Below, in pieces: positions 1 to 14,344 of a DNA stretch of 64,000 nucleotides. A program made the translations under genes and the position numbers. Source of the DNA: Bacterioplanes sp965233665 (GTDB taxonomy: Bacteria; Pseudomonadota; Gammaproteobacteria; Pseudomonadales; Oceanobacteraceae); assembly GCA_965233665.1 (NCBI GenBank), contig CBDDTG010000018.1:1-64000 (forward strand), given 5' to 3'. Position 1 is the stretch's first letter. The number at the start of each line of letters is the position of its first letter. The notes under the pieces were generated by a model. It did not search any database, had not been told where the DNA came from, and worked only from the letters and a program-made list of their open reading frames with translations.

Positions 1-2798
<2,798 letters not shown>

Positions 2799-2860
2799 AT
2801 AACACCCAAACCCGGGTGGGCTGCTGAAACTTCAGCACAAGCCAAGAAATACGAACAGGC

Positions 2861-2903
2861 ACCGCCGGTTCGCAAAGAGAATTCTCAATACTCATGTATC
2901 CAA
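2861..2903 (+). other. 3' arm of the pre-23S processing stem, operon 1
   Basis: This spacer segment is the reverse complement, with few mismatches, of the segment just upstream of 23S (seen for operon 2 at 5201-5245). In the precursor the two arms pair around the whole 23S gene to form the long duplex cut by RNase III. The 5' arm of this operon lies outside the window. Confidence 0.85.
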
Positions 2904-2958
2904 CCTTATTTGAAGTCATGTCGCAGAACGCGTAAGACGACAATACTTCATACAAGTT

Positions 2959-3077
2959 TGCTTGACGACAATAGAGCTGTGGAACCACCTGAATCCATAC
3001 CGAACTCAGAAGTGAAACGCAGCATCGCCGATGGTAGTGTGGGGCTTCCCCATGTGAGAGTAGGTCATCGTCAAGCT
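2959..3077 (+). rRNA. rrf: 5S ribosomal RNA, operon 1
   Basis: A gene of about 119 bases, closed by a terminal stem in which GCTTGACGA at the 5' end pairs with TCGTCAAGC at the 3' end. The internal core (CCGAACTCAGAAGTGAAAC, then GCCGATGGTAGTGTGGGG) is the canonical 5S sequence. Ends are set by the stem and may be off by a base or two. A terminator follows after 11 bases. Confidence 0.97.
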
Positions 3078-3088
3078 CTTATTCTAAA

Positions 3089-3119
3089 GCCCCGGTAGCT
3101 AACGCTATCGGGGCTTTTT
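3089..3119 (+). terminator. Intrinsic terminator of rrn operon 1
   Basis: An 11-base-pair stem (GCCCCGGTAGC with GCTATCGGGGC), loop TAAC, followed by TTTTT. It closes the first operon just 92 bases before the first predicted promoter of the next. Confidence 0.93.
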
Positions 3120-3135
3120 ACGTATAAAAGTAGAA

Positions 3136-3162
3136 GCTATGCAATTTTAATAATTACATAGC
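3136..3162. repeat. Imperfect palindrome between the two rrn operons
   Basis: GCTATGCAATT and AATTACATAGC form a 27-base inverted repeat with one mismatch around a TTAAT centre. There is no U-tract, so it is not a terminator. It sits between the operon 1 terminator and P1 of operon 2 in AT-rich DNA, where an operator, a FIS/H-NS-type site or an upstream activating site would be placed. The function is unknown. Confidence 0.4.
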
Positions 3163-3210
3163 AGGCTAAGTAACTCGTTGATTTCACTAGAAAATATTTG
3201 AAATTAACGG

Positions 3211-3238
3211 TTGCTAAGCCAGAAAGGTGCTGTATAAT
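3211..3238 (+). promoter_or_regulatory. rrn operon 2 promoter P1 (sigma70)
   Basis: -35 TTGCTA (3211-3216), a 16-base spacer and a perfect -10 TATAAT (3233-3238). A GC-rich discriminator follows, as in stringently controlled stable-RNA promoters. An A/T-rich block just upstream (about 3188-3208) fits an UP element. Confidence 0.75.
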
Positions 3239-3310
3239 GCGCCGCTCGATCTGAGAAGCTTTCTTCCAGGTCTGTCAGCGACAAGCTTCGAAAGAAACTT
3301 AAAAAATCGC

Positions 3311-3338
3311 TTGACATTAAAGGCTGCTTCATTAAAAT
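3311..3338 (+). promoter_or_regulatory. rrn operon 2 promoter P2 (sigma70)
   Basis: A perfect -35 TTGACA (3311-3316), a 16-base spacer and -10 TAAAAT (3333-3338). A GC-rich start region follows (about 3341-3350). It lies 100 bases after P1, matching the usual P1-P2 tandem of gammaproteobacterial rRNA operons. Confidence 0.8.
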
Positions 3339-3372
3339 ACGCAGCCCGCTTTGATCGAAAGATCTGGCAACG

Positions 3373-3383
3373 TTCTTTAAAAA
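3373..3383 (+). promoter_or_regulatory. Box A-like antitermination signal in the 16S leader
   Basis: TTCTTTAAAAA resembles the rRNA box A core (TGCTCTTTAACAA in E. coli), which binds NusB-S10 to assemble the antitermination complex. It lies after both promoters and before the 16S gene. A clearer copy sits in the 16S-23S spacer. Confidence 0.6.
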
Positions 3384-3393
3384 TCAGCATTAA

Positions 3394-3422
3394 GTAATTC
3401 GTGTGGGTGCTTACTGAGATGC
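3394..3422 (+). other. 5' arm of the pre-16S processing stem
   Basis: This leader segment pairs with 5090-5114, just after the 16S 3' end. Blocks such as GTGTG, CTTA and GAGATG recur in reverse complement. The duplex would bring the two ends of pre-16S together for RNase III cleavage. It is shorter and less perfect than the 23S stem. Confidence 0.6.
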
Positions 3423-3536
3423 TCTGGAGACAAAGCATTATCAAGTAAGAACTCGTCGAAAATTCATTTAAGAATTTAAGTCAGTTTTATTCTTGAGCAA
3501 GATTTAGATTGAATATTCCTTCAATCGAAACTTTTT

Positions 3537-5075
<1,539 letters not shown>

Positions 5076-5186
5076 AACGATGCTTCAGTCATCTCTAAGT
5101 GCTCACACGTAATTGTCAGCTAAGTGCTCAGCACGAATTGCTTTAGCTCATGCTTGGTTTTAGATACAAGGCCTCGGCCCTAGTAT

Positions 5187-5199
5187 TGCTCTTTAAAAA
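5187..5199 (+). promoter_or_regulatory. Box A antitermination signal in the 16S-23S spacer
   Basis: TGCTCTTTAAAAA differs from the E. coli spacer box A (TGCTCTTTAACAA) at one position. It should load NusB/NusE(S10) so that RNA polymerase reads through 23S without Rho termination. Confidence 0.8.
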
Positions 5200-5200
5200 T

Positions 5201-5245
5201 TTGGATACATGAGAATGAGAATTCTCAAGCGAACCGGCGGTTGCT
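5201..5245 (+). other. 5' arm of the pre-23S processing stem
   Basis: It pairs with 8293-8335 after the 23S gene over more than 35 positions, with only small bulges. Shared blocks are TTGGATACATGAG, GAGAATTCTC and GCGAACCGGCGGT. This is the RNase III stem bracketing 23S. Confidence 0.88.
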
Positions 5246-5342
5246 TGATTTGATTAATTACTACCCGTAATTAATCAGTAAGCCCAACCATAAAGTCTTT
5301 TGCTTCATAGCTTGTAAGCATTAAGACGGTTTGGGGTTATAT

Positions 5343-8230
<2,888 letters not shown>

Positions 8231-8292
8231 ATAACACCCAAACTCGGGTGGGCTGCTGAAACTTCAGCACAAGGCAAGATATACGAACAGGC

Positions 8293-8335
8293 ACCGCCGG
8301 TTCGCAAAGAGAATTCTCAATACTCATGTATCCAA
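8293..8335 (+). other. 3' arm of the pre-23S processing stem, operon 2
   Basis: Reverse complement of 5201-5245 with small bulges. The identical segment of operon 1 is at 2861-2903. Confidence 0.85.
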
Positions 8336-8390
8336 CCTTATTTGAAGTCATGTCGCAGAACGCGTAAGACGACAATACTTCATACAAGTT

Positions 8391-8509
8391 TGCTTGACGA
8401 CAATAGAGCTGTGGAACCACCTGAATCCATACCGAACTCAGAAGTGAAACGCAGCATCGCCGATGGTAGTGTGGGGCTTCCCCATGTGAGAGTAGGTCAT
8501 CGTCAAGCT
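8391..8509 (+). rRNA. rrf: 5S ribosomal RNA, operon 2
   Basis: Same sequence as the 5S at 2959-3077, with the same closing stem. The 160-base 23S-5S spacer before it differs from operon 1 at three positions (8244, 8274, 8280). Two terminators follow. Confidence 0.97.
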
Positions 8510-8520
8510 CTTATTCTAAA

Positions 8521-8551
8521 ACCCCGGTAGCTAGCGCTGCTGGGGTTTTTT
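8521..8551 (+). terminator. First terminator of rrn operon 2
   Basis: Stem ACCCCGGTAGC with GCTGCTGGGGT (two G-T pairs), loop TAGC, then TTTTTT. It is a diverged relative of the operon 1 terminator. Confidence 0.9.
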
Positions 8552-8582
8552 CTTGTCTGCGATTTAGACGTCTCGATTTAAA

Positions 8583-8612
8583 GCCCCGCCAGCTCGAGCT
8601 GACGGGGCTTTT
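8583..8612 (+). terminator. Second, back-up terminator of rrn operon 2
   Basis: GCCCCG and CGGGGC enclose the self-complementary CAGCTCGAGCTG with one mismatch, followed by TTTT. It lies 32 bases after the first terminator and gives the operon array a double stop before the protein-coding region. Confidence 0.8.
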
Positions 8613-8769
8613 GTGTTGAGTGGTGTGGGAGAATCTGAGCTGACTGGAATTGCCCTGAGCGTTGCAGCGCAGCAACTACTACCTTGCGGCCGGCGCTGAC
8701 CAGTTGTAACACGCCCCTGTCTCCATACCGCCATTGACTACACTTAGCCGACTAGGCAGGAGTGAAAGT

Positions 8770-10023
8770 ATGGCGCGTTATCTGGTAGTTGAAGACAGTA
8801 ATGTGGTGGTGAAAATTCTGAAACATTTGGCCAAAGACACGTTGGGTAAGGACGTGGTCTTTGCTAATACGATGGCCACCGCAAAGCAGCTGTATGAGCA
8901 GCATCAGAGTACCTTGGAAGTCGGCTTAATTGACCTGTCTCTGCCGGATGCTCCGGACGGTGAGCTGGTGGACTACTTGCTTGATGAACGGCTTCCTGTG
9001 GTGGTGTTGACTGGCTCCAGTGACAGCGGTAAGCGCGACATGCTGCTGTCTAAGGGCATTGCCGATTATGTGATTAAAGAGTCACGTTACTCCTATTTGT
9101 ACGCATTAAACATGATGCGACGGCTGAGTCGTAACCGCCAAGTCGAGGTGTTGGTGGTGGAGGATTCCACCATGGCTCGCAAGCACATCCAGCATTTATT
9201 GGAGCTGCATTGTTACCAGGTACATTCCGCAGGAGATGGAGTGGAGGCCATGAACTGTTTACGCCAGCACCCGGATATTCAACTTATCATTACTGACTAC
9301 AACATGCCGAACATGGACGGTTTTGAGCTGGTACAGGCGGTACGGCATGAGTTTGAAAAACGACGCATTGGCATCATTGGTTTATCTGGGCAGGGAGACA
9401 ACCATTTGTCGGTGCGCTTTATTAAAAATGGTGCCAATGATTTTTTGAACAAGCCCTTTGAGCAGGAGGAGTTCTTCTGTCGGGTGACCAACAACATTGA
9501 GGCCATTCGCCATTTAAGAGAGCTGGAAGAGCAGGCCAGCCGTGACTTCCTGACCAACCTCTACAACCGTCGTTTTTTTCAAGACAGTGCCAACGAGGCG
9601 TTAAAACAAGCGCAAAAGTTCGGCAAGCCGATCAGTGCAGCCATTATTGATGTCGATTTCTTTAAACACATCAATGACGAATACGGCCATCAAGGCGGTG
9701 ATCAGGCTTTGTGCCACATTGCCAATTTATTGGCTGAGCTGACGCAGCCATTTTTATTGGCTCGTACCGGTGGAGAAGAGTTTGCTTTGCTGATGCCTGG
9801 TTTAAATGCGGATAAAGCCTATGAATTTTGCGAAGCACTGCGTGCGCGCATCGCTGATAGCATTGTCGATGTAACAGATGAAGCCTATGTGCGTCTCACT
9901 GTCAGCATTGGGGTGGCGACATGTCAGGACGATAGTCTAGATCGGTTGCTCAATCGTGCCGATGAGCACTTGTATCAAGCCAAAGACGGCGGGCGCAATC
10001 TGGTCGCGGATGGTCGCAGCTGA
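8770..10023 (+). CDS. Two-receiver response regulator with GGDEF diguanylate cyclase domain
   Basis: A 417-residue cytoplasmic signalling protein. Receiver 1 (about 1-120) has acidic residues E8/D9, phospho-acceptor D55 and K103. Receiver 2 (about 125-250) has D176 in TDYNMP and K228. The GGDEF domain (about 255-415) carries GGEEF at 334-338, an active-site variant found in working cyclases that make c-di-GMP from two GTP. The RxxD inhibitory site expected a few residues before GGEEF is absent, so product feedback through that site is unlikely. The start was chosen at MARY because AGGAG precedes it; a longer frame begins 36 bases upstream without such a site. The gene stands alone between rRNA terminators and the HIT gene, with no partner kinase nearby. 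Confidence 0.93.
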   Translation: MARYLVVEDSNVVVKILKHLAKDTLGKDVVFANTMATAKQLYEQHQSTLEVGLIDLSLPDAPDGELVDYLLDERLPVVVLTGSSDSGKRDMLLSKGIADYVIKESRYSYLYALNMMRRLSRNRQVEVLVVEDSTMARKHIQHLLELHCYQVHSAGDGVEAMNCLRQHPDIQLIITDYNMPNMDGFELVQAVRHEFEKRRIGIIGLSGQGDNHLSVRFIKNGANDFLNKPFEQEEFFCRVTNNIEAIRHLRELEEQASRDFLTNLYNRRFFQDSANEALKQAQKFGKPISAAIIDVDFFKHINDEYGHQGGDQALCHIANLLAELTQPFLLARTGGEEFALLMPGLNADKAYEFCEALRARIADSIVDVTDEAYVRLTVSIGVATCQDDSLDRLLNRADEHLYQAKDGGRNLVADGRS

Positions 10024-10078
10024 TTGTCAGCTCAATGTCGCTCCTCTAAAGTAGTCGCTCAATTTGAGGAGCACAGGC

Positions 10079-10423
10079 ATGAGCGAAGACACTATTTTTG
10101 GCAAGATTCTGCGCGGTGAGTTACCGGCGGATATCGTTTATGAAGATGAGCAATGCATCGCCTTTCGGGATTTATATCCAGCAGCCCCTACTCATATTTT
10201 GGTGATTCCACGCAAACCCATTCCACGCCTGTGTGACGCAACAGCAGACGATGCTGCATTGTTAGGACATCTGATGCTGGCCGCCAACAAAGTCGCCGAG
10301 CAAGAAGGCCTGGGTGATCGTTTTCGTTTAGTGGTTAACAATGGTGCCGAAGCCGGACAATCGGTGTTTCATTTGCACTTGCATGTGATTGGCGGGCGCT
10401 CTTTGCAGTGGCCTCCAGGCTGA
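10079..10423 (+). CDS. hinT: HIT-family purine nucleotide-binding protein (HinT-like)
   Basis: A 114-residue protein of the histidine triad superfamily, which hydrolyses adenosine 5'-phosphoramidates and related nucleotide conjugates in the cytoplasm. The triad FHLHLHVIGG lies near the C-terminus. The N-terminal pattern TIFGKILRGELPADIVYED is typical of HinT, and the length matches the family. The start is fixed by GAGGAG seven bases before ATG. The stop is three bases before the next gene, so the two are probably co-translated. The exact substrate is not visible. Confidence 0.93.
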   Translation: MSEDTIFGKILRGELPADIVYEDEQCIAFRDLYPAAPTHILVIPRKPIPRLCDATADDAALLGHLMLAANKVAEQEGLGDRFRLVVNNGAEAGQSVFHLHLHVIGGRSLQWPPG

Positions 10424-10426
10424 ACC

Positions 10427-11854
10427 ATGCATTTCAATCATATTCGCGCGCGGCTGCATGATGGCCGCCAACTGTGTGTCGAACAATGGCAGTGTTCGCT
10501 GGGCCAATGCTGGGCCATCAGCGGCACCAATGGCAGTGGCAAGACGGTGTTATCACGCTTGTTTGCCGAGGATGTGGTGCTAAGCCATGGCACAGTTGCA
10601 AATTTACCTAAGCGCGTCGCCTACGTATCGCTTGAAGCCCAGGCGGAACTGCTGGCCCATGAACGCCAGATTGATCAAAGTGATTTGCTCAACCACGCCG
10701 ATAAAGGCACGACTGTTGCGCAACTGCTACAGCCGCTAGAAGGCGCAGCGGGCTGGCTGGAAAAACTGGGTGTGCAGCATCTACTAGACAGTGGCTTCAA
10801 ATCTCTGAGCACGGGTGAGAGTCGCAAGGTCATGCTGCTGCGGGCATTGCAACAGCAACCAGATCTGCTGGTGTTGGACGAGCCGCTGGAAGGGTTAGAT
10901 GCCGCTAGTCGTGAAGCCGTCTTGGAGTTGCTGCAGCAGACGGTCGCAAACGGTCAATCCATAGTGTGGGTGGCCAACCGGTTAGACGAGCTACCATCGT
11001 GGGTCACACACATTGCGTTTATGCACAACGCCCGGTTGTTGATGGCCGATGAGCGTGAGGCCGTATTGGCTCAGCCAGAGGTTCATGGTCTGCTGCATTT
11101 TGATCGTCAGTTACCTGAGCTGCCGACACCGCCCAGTGGTCGCAAAGCGCTAGCAGCGCAGCAGCCGCTGGTACAGATGCGTGATGTGGCTGTGGTTTAT
11201 GACGAGCATGTGTTGTTTGAAGGCCTCAACTGGACGGTGATGCCTGGCCAACACTGGGCCATTCAAGGCCCTAATGGCTGCGGTAAAAGCAGTTTGCTGC
11301 AGTTAATCACGGGTGATAATCCGCAATGTTATCGCAACGATATGACGCTGTTTGGCATCCAGCGCGGCAGTGGCGAAAGTATCTGGGACATCAAACAACA
11401 CATAGGTTTGGTGTCTTCTGCGCTGCAGTGGCAATACCGAGCAACCACCAATGTACTGAGTGCATTGCTCTCCGGCTTACACGACTCCATCGGCTTATAT
11501 CAGGCAACCGGCGATGACGATAAGCGCCTGGGCATGCAGTGGTTAGAGATCCTTGGTTTGGCTAATAAAGCCAACCAAAGCTTGCAGCATTTATCCTATG
11601 GCGAGCAGCGGCTGGTGTTGATTGGACGTGCGCTGATCAAGCAACCGCCATTGCTGATTCTGGATGAACCTTGTCAGGGTTTGGACGACGTCAGCCGCGA
11701 AATGGTATTGGCTTTTATTCAGCGTTTAGCTCAGCAAGACGCCATGACCTTGTTGTACGTCACCCATCACCAGGATGAAATACCGGTGGCGATTGGCGCA
11801 CGCTTACAGTTTGTTGCCCGCGATGGTTACAGCGATATACAGCTGAGTGAATAA
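10427..11854 (+). CDS. modF: ModF-like double ABC ATPase
   Basis: 475 residues with two complete ABC nucleotide-binding domains and no membrane segment. Domain 1 has Walker A GTNGSGKT (33-40), signature LSTGES and Walker B LLVLDEP. Domain 2 has Walker A GPNGCGKS (about 281-288), signature LSYGEQ and Walker B LLILDEP. This architecture matches E. coli ModF (PhrA), which lies in the molybdate transport locus but whose role is unsettled. Here there is no modABC or modE; the gene follows hinT by three bases and is closed by a terminator. A role as a soluble ABC-F-like or repair/stress ATPase is equally possible. The family call is firm, the function is not. Confidence 0.82.
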   Translation: MHFNHIRARLHDGRQLCVEQWQCSLGQCWAISGTNGSGKTVLSRLFAEDVVLSHGTVANLPKRVAYVSLEAQAELLAHERQIDQSDLLNHADKGTTVAQLLQPLEGAAGWLEKLGVQHLLDSGFKSLSTGESRKVMLLRALQQQPDLLVLDEPLEGLDAASREAVLELLQQTVANGQSIVWVANRLDELPSWVTHIAFMHNARLLMADEREAVLAQPEVHGLLHFDRQLPELPTPPSGRKALAAQQPLVQMRDVAVVYDEHVLFEGLNWTVMPGQHWAIQGPNGCGKSSLLQLITGDNPQCYRNDMTLFGIQRGSGESIWDIKQHIGLVSSALQWQYRATTNVLSALLSGLHDSIGLYQATGDDDKRLGMQWLEILGLANKANQSLQHLSYGEQRLVLIGRALIKQPPLLILDEPCQGLDDVSREMVLAFIQRLAQQDAMTLLYVTHHQDEIPVAIGARLQFVARDGYSDIQLSE

Positions 11855-11890
11855 TCATCGCGGCTATTTTAAGCGCACACAGCTAAAATA

Positions 11891-11915
11891 ACGGGAATAC
11901 TTGTTCCCGTTTTTC
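11891..11915 (+). terminator. Terminator after the hinT-modF operon
   Basis: Stem ACGGGAA with TTCCCGT, loop TACTTG, then a T run. It separates modF from the HD-GYP gene. Confidence 0.85.
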
Positions 11916-11931
11916 TACCACAGGTAATCGT

Positions 11932-13224
11932 GTGAATCGTTCCCGACACCGTGGCCGTAGCGGTCAGCAATACGTCATCAACAAACGCCACAGCCGGAGG
12001 CGGCTACCGGTGCATGAGCTGTGCGTTGGCATGTATGTGTCTGAACTCGACATTCCGTGGGAAGAATCGCCGTTTCTGTTTCAGGGCTTTTTGATTGAAT
12101 CTGAGCAAGACATTCAGGTGGTGCAGGAGTACTGCCGAGAGGTCTATGTCGATGTGATTGAAGAAGACTGGCAAGCCGTGAGTGGCCATGCACCGAGTAC
12201 CCCCAGCAGCACGCGCACCCGTTACGTTGAAAAGCAGAACCTGGCGCAGCAACTCACTCAGGCCAATCGCACTTACCAGGCAGCCAAACAGCAGGTGCGT
12301 CAGTTACTGCTCAGTGCACAAATGGGGCAAGCGCTGGACACCCGTCAGGCGCATACAGTCGTCAAAGATTGCGTTGATCGGGTGGTGGGCAACCCGAACG
12401 CCGTATTGTGGCTGACGCGGCTGAAAAATCAGGATGAATACACCGCCGAGCATTCGGTGAACGTATGCCTGTTGGCGATCTCCCTCGGGCGCCTGCTGGA
12501 CCTTGCCCCTTACGAGCTTGAAAACCTAGGGCTGTGCGGCTTGATGCATGACATCGGCAAGATGAAGGTGCCGCCGGAGATTCTGAATAAGCCTGGGCCA
12601 TTATCACCGCAAGAATTTGAAGAAATGGCGCGCCATACCGTGTATGGCCGGCAGTTGCTGATGGGGCGTTCGGATATTTACCCGGGCGCTGTGGATGTTG
12701 CTTTTAGTCATCACGAACGGCTGGATGGCAAGGGTTATCCACGTGGCATCGACAGTCATAAAATTTCTCGCTTTACCCGCATTGTGACCATCGTTGATGC
12801 CTACGATGCCATGACCAGTGACCGCTGCTACAAAGCGGGCATGTCATCCATCGATGCGCTGCGCATCATCCATCGCAATGTCGATGTGCAGTTTGATGCC
12901 GACATCGCTCGTACCTTTATCCAAATGATTGGTCTTTATCCACCGGGCTATTTAATGCAGATGAGCAATGGCGAAGTGGGGATTATCTTGTCATCGGATC
13001 CAGGCTATCGGCTCAAGCCCAAAGTCATCATGATTCTCGACGCGCAGCAACAGCCGCAACCAGAGCGCATTTTAAATCTAGCCTATCGACCGCTAGATGA
13101 CTTTGGACAGCCATACGAACCCGCGGGGGTCTTTCGCAGTGGCTGCTTTGGTATCAACGTTGCGGATTACGTTCATCGCGGATTGCGTATTCAAAATTTT
13201 GCTTATTCGCTGGATGAATCCTGA
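11932..13224 (+). CDS. DUF3391/HD-GYP cyclic-di-GMP phosphodiesterase
   Basis: 430 residues. The N-terminal region (about 20-100, with VHELCVGMYVSELD) is a DUF3391-type domain, often fused to HD-GYP. The HD-GYP domain (about 145-330) has the metal-binding HDIGK (206-210) and HHERLDGKGYP (260-270), both intact, so it should hydrolyse c-di-GMP to GMP. The chosen start is GTG with AGGT just upstream; an ATG further in would remove part of the N-terminal domain. No signal peptide or membrane segment is seen. The 3' end overlaps the convergent lipoprotein gene by 22 bases. It probably opposes the cyclase at 8770-10023. Confidence 0.92.
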   Translation: MNRSRHRGRSGQQYVINKRHSRRRLPVHELCVGMYVSELDIPWEESPFLFQGFLIESEQDIQVVQEYCREVYVDVIEEDWQAVSGHAPSTPSSTRTRYVEKQNLAQQLTQANRTYQAAKQQVRQLLLSAQMGQALDTRQAHTVVKDCVDRVVGNPNAVLWLTRLKNQDEYTAEHSVNVCLLAISLGRLLDLAPYELENLGLCGLMHDIGKMKVPPEILNKPGPLSPQEFEEMARHTVYGRQLLMGRSDIYPGAVDVAFSHHERLDGKGYPRGIDSHKISRFTRIVTIVDAYDAMTSDRCYKAGMSSIDALRIIHRNVDVQFDADIARTFIQMIGLYPPGYLMQMSNGEVGIILSSDPGYRLKPKVIMILDAQQQPQPERILNLAYRPLDDFGQPYEPAGVFRSGCFGINVADYVHRGLRIQNFAYSLDES

Positions 13225-14312
13225 TCATCGCTCGCTTCGCTTCCATCAGCAGCATCGTTAGCTGCTTCAGCCTGCGCGCTTGGTGCCTCGGCTGCTGCCT
13301 CGGTTGGAACTGATGGTGCTGCTTCGCTTGGTGTTGTTGATGGTGATGATGCAGGCCGTGTGTTGGCTGAAGCAGCTGTGTGCTTCAGTTCATCCAAGCG
13401 CTGTTTAATCGCCAGCATTTGATCGTACAAAGCCATATGCCGGCGATCAGCGCCGTCGACGGCAAGGCTCAACTCATGCAATAGCGATTCAAATCGCAGC
13501 ACGGCTTGCTCGGCCTCACGGGCGTTCAGCTGCTGCAGCCGTTTGGCCTCGCGGGCCACAAACAGCGCGTGCTGTGCCTGACGCAACGCCTGATGACCTT
13601 GCTGCGTTGCGGTGTCGATTTGGCTGTCGGTTTGACGTATGTAGCGTTCCACATCGGCGACGGCAGTGGCCGCGCTGGCATAAGTAGCCGGTGCTAACTC
13701 GTCGGCGTCTTCGGATTTAGCTTGCGCTAGTGTGCGTTGTGCTGGCTGCCAGAAGCGTGTCAGCAAGGTTTGCTGTTCCAGCTCATCAAGCTGATTGAGC
13801 AGCGCTTGCACGGTGTCTTCATACGGCGGATTGCTTTGCTCCAACGCCATAAAGGCATCTTGCAGTGCTTGCTGAAAGGCTTGATAGCTGCGACGAGCGA
13901 CTTTATCGGCTTGCAGTGCGGTGACTTCATCGCGGCGCGCAAGGATATCGGCCAGCAGGCGCTGGCCTTGCTGCTTAGTTTCCAGCCCCAACTGCAGTGA
14001 TGCCAGTGCTTTTGCGGCTTCATCCACCAATGCTTGCTGATCATCGGCGAGGCTGGCGCGCCTCGCGGCAGTGACGGCGGTGGATAGCTGCTCGGCATAG
14101 CCGGGAGAGTAAAACGCCAGTTGATGTTGCTCGCTTTCCTCTAACGCTTGTTCGGCACTGTCTAACGCCTGCTCTTGCTCTTGCTGCAAGGCTTCTGTGT
14201 TTTCACTGAGATAGCGTTGGTACTGAACCTCGTGGGCAGGCAGCTGTGGTTGATGGCTACAGCCACTGAGGTACAGGCTAAAGGCAAACATACAAACAGC
14301 AAAATGACGCAT
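13203..14312 (-). CDS. Coiled-coil lipoprotein, function unknown
   Basis: 369 residues. A signal peptide ends in lipobox LSGC, so C18 would be lipidated. The rest is almost entirely helical, rich in Ala, Gln and Glu with heptad-like spacing, suggesting a long periplasmic coiled coil. The last 60 residues are low-complexity Ala/Pro/Ser/Glu. Such features occur in DUF4398-type and other envelope lipoproteins, but I cannot name a family. It follows ilvD by 32 bases. A 7-base-pair hairpin lies between the nearest GGAG and the ATG (see 14320-14337). Confidence 0.8.
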   Translation of the reverse strand: MRHFAVCMFAFSLYLSGCSHQPQLPAHEVQYQRYLSENTEALQQEQEQALDSAEQALEESEQHQLAFYSPGYAEQLSTAVTAARRASLADDQQALVDEAAKALASLQLGLETKQQGQRLLADILARRDEVTALQADKVARRSYQAFQQALQDAFMALEQSNPPYEDTVQALLNQLDELEQQTLLTRFWQPAQRTLAQAKSEDADELAPATYASAATAVADVERYIRQTDSQIDTATQQGHQALRQAQHALFVAREAKRLQQLNAREAEQAVLRFESLLHELSLAVDGADRRHMALYDQMLAIKQRLDELKHTAASANTRPASSPSTTPSEAAPSVPTEAAAEAPSAQAEAANDAADGSEASDDQDSSSE

Positions 14313-14319
14313 AGCAGTC

Positions 14320-14337
14320 GGGCAGGCGAGCCTGCCC
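14320..14337 (-). promoter_or_regulatory. Hairpin between ribosome binding site and start of the lipoprotein gene
   Basis: On the - strand GGGCAGG and CCTGCCC pair around a CTCG loop. The only good Shine-Dalgarno-like GGAG (14341-14344) directly follows the ilvD stop and lies 28 bases from the lipoprotein ATG. Folding the hairpin out would shorten that to about ten bases. Confidence 0.5.
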
Positions 14338-14344
14338 TGTCTCC

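Larger units (their letters stand above)
5076..5342 (+). other. 16S-23S internal transcribed spacer without tRNA genes
   Basis: A spacer of 267 bases. It holds the 3' arm of the pre-16S stem (5090-5114), a box A (5187-5199) and the 5' arm of the pre-23S stem (5201-5245). No tRNA can be folded: there is no TTCGA T-loop with a matching acceptor stem, and the usual Ile(GAU) and Ala(UGC) genes are absent. Confidence 0.85.

Noticed and set aside
10427..11854. Molybdate transport locus suggested by the ModF-like ATPase
   Set aside because: No modA, modB, modC or modE is nearby, so the likeness supports a protein family and not the pathway.
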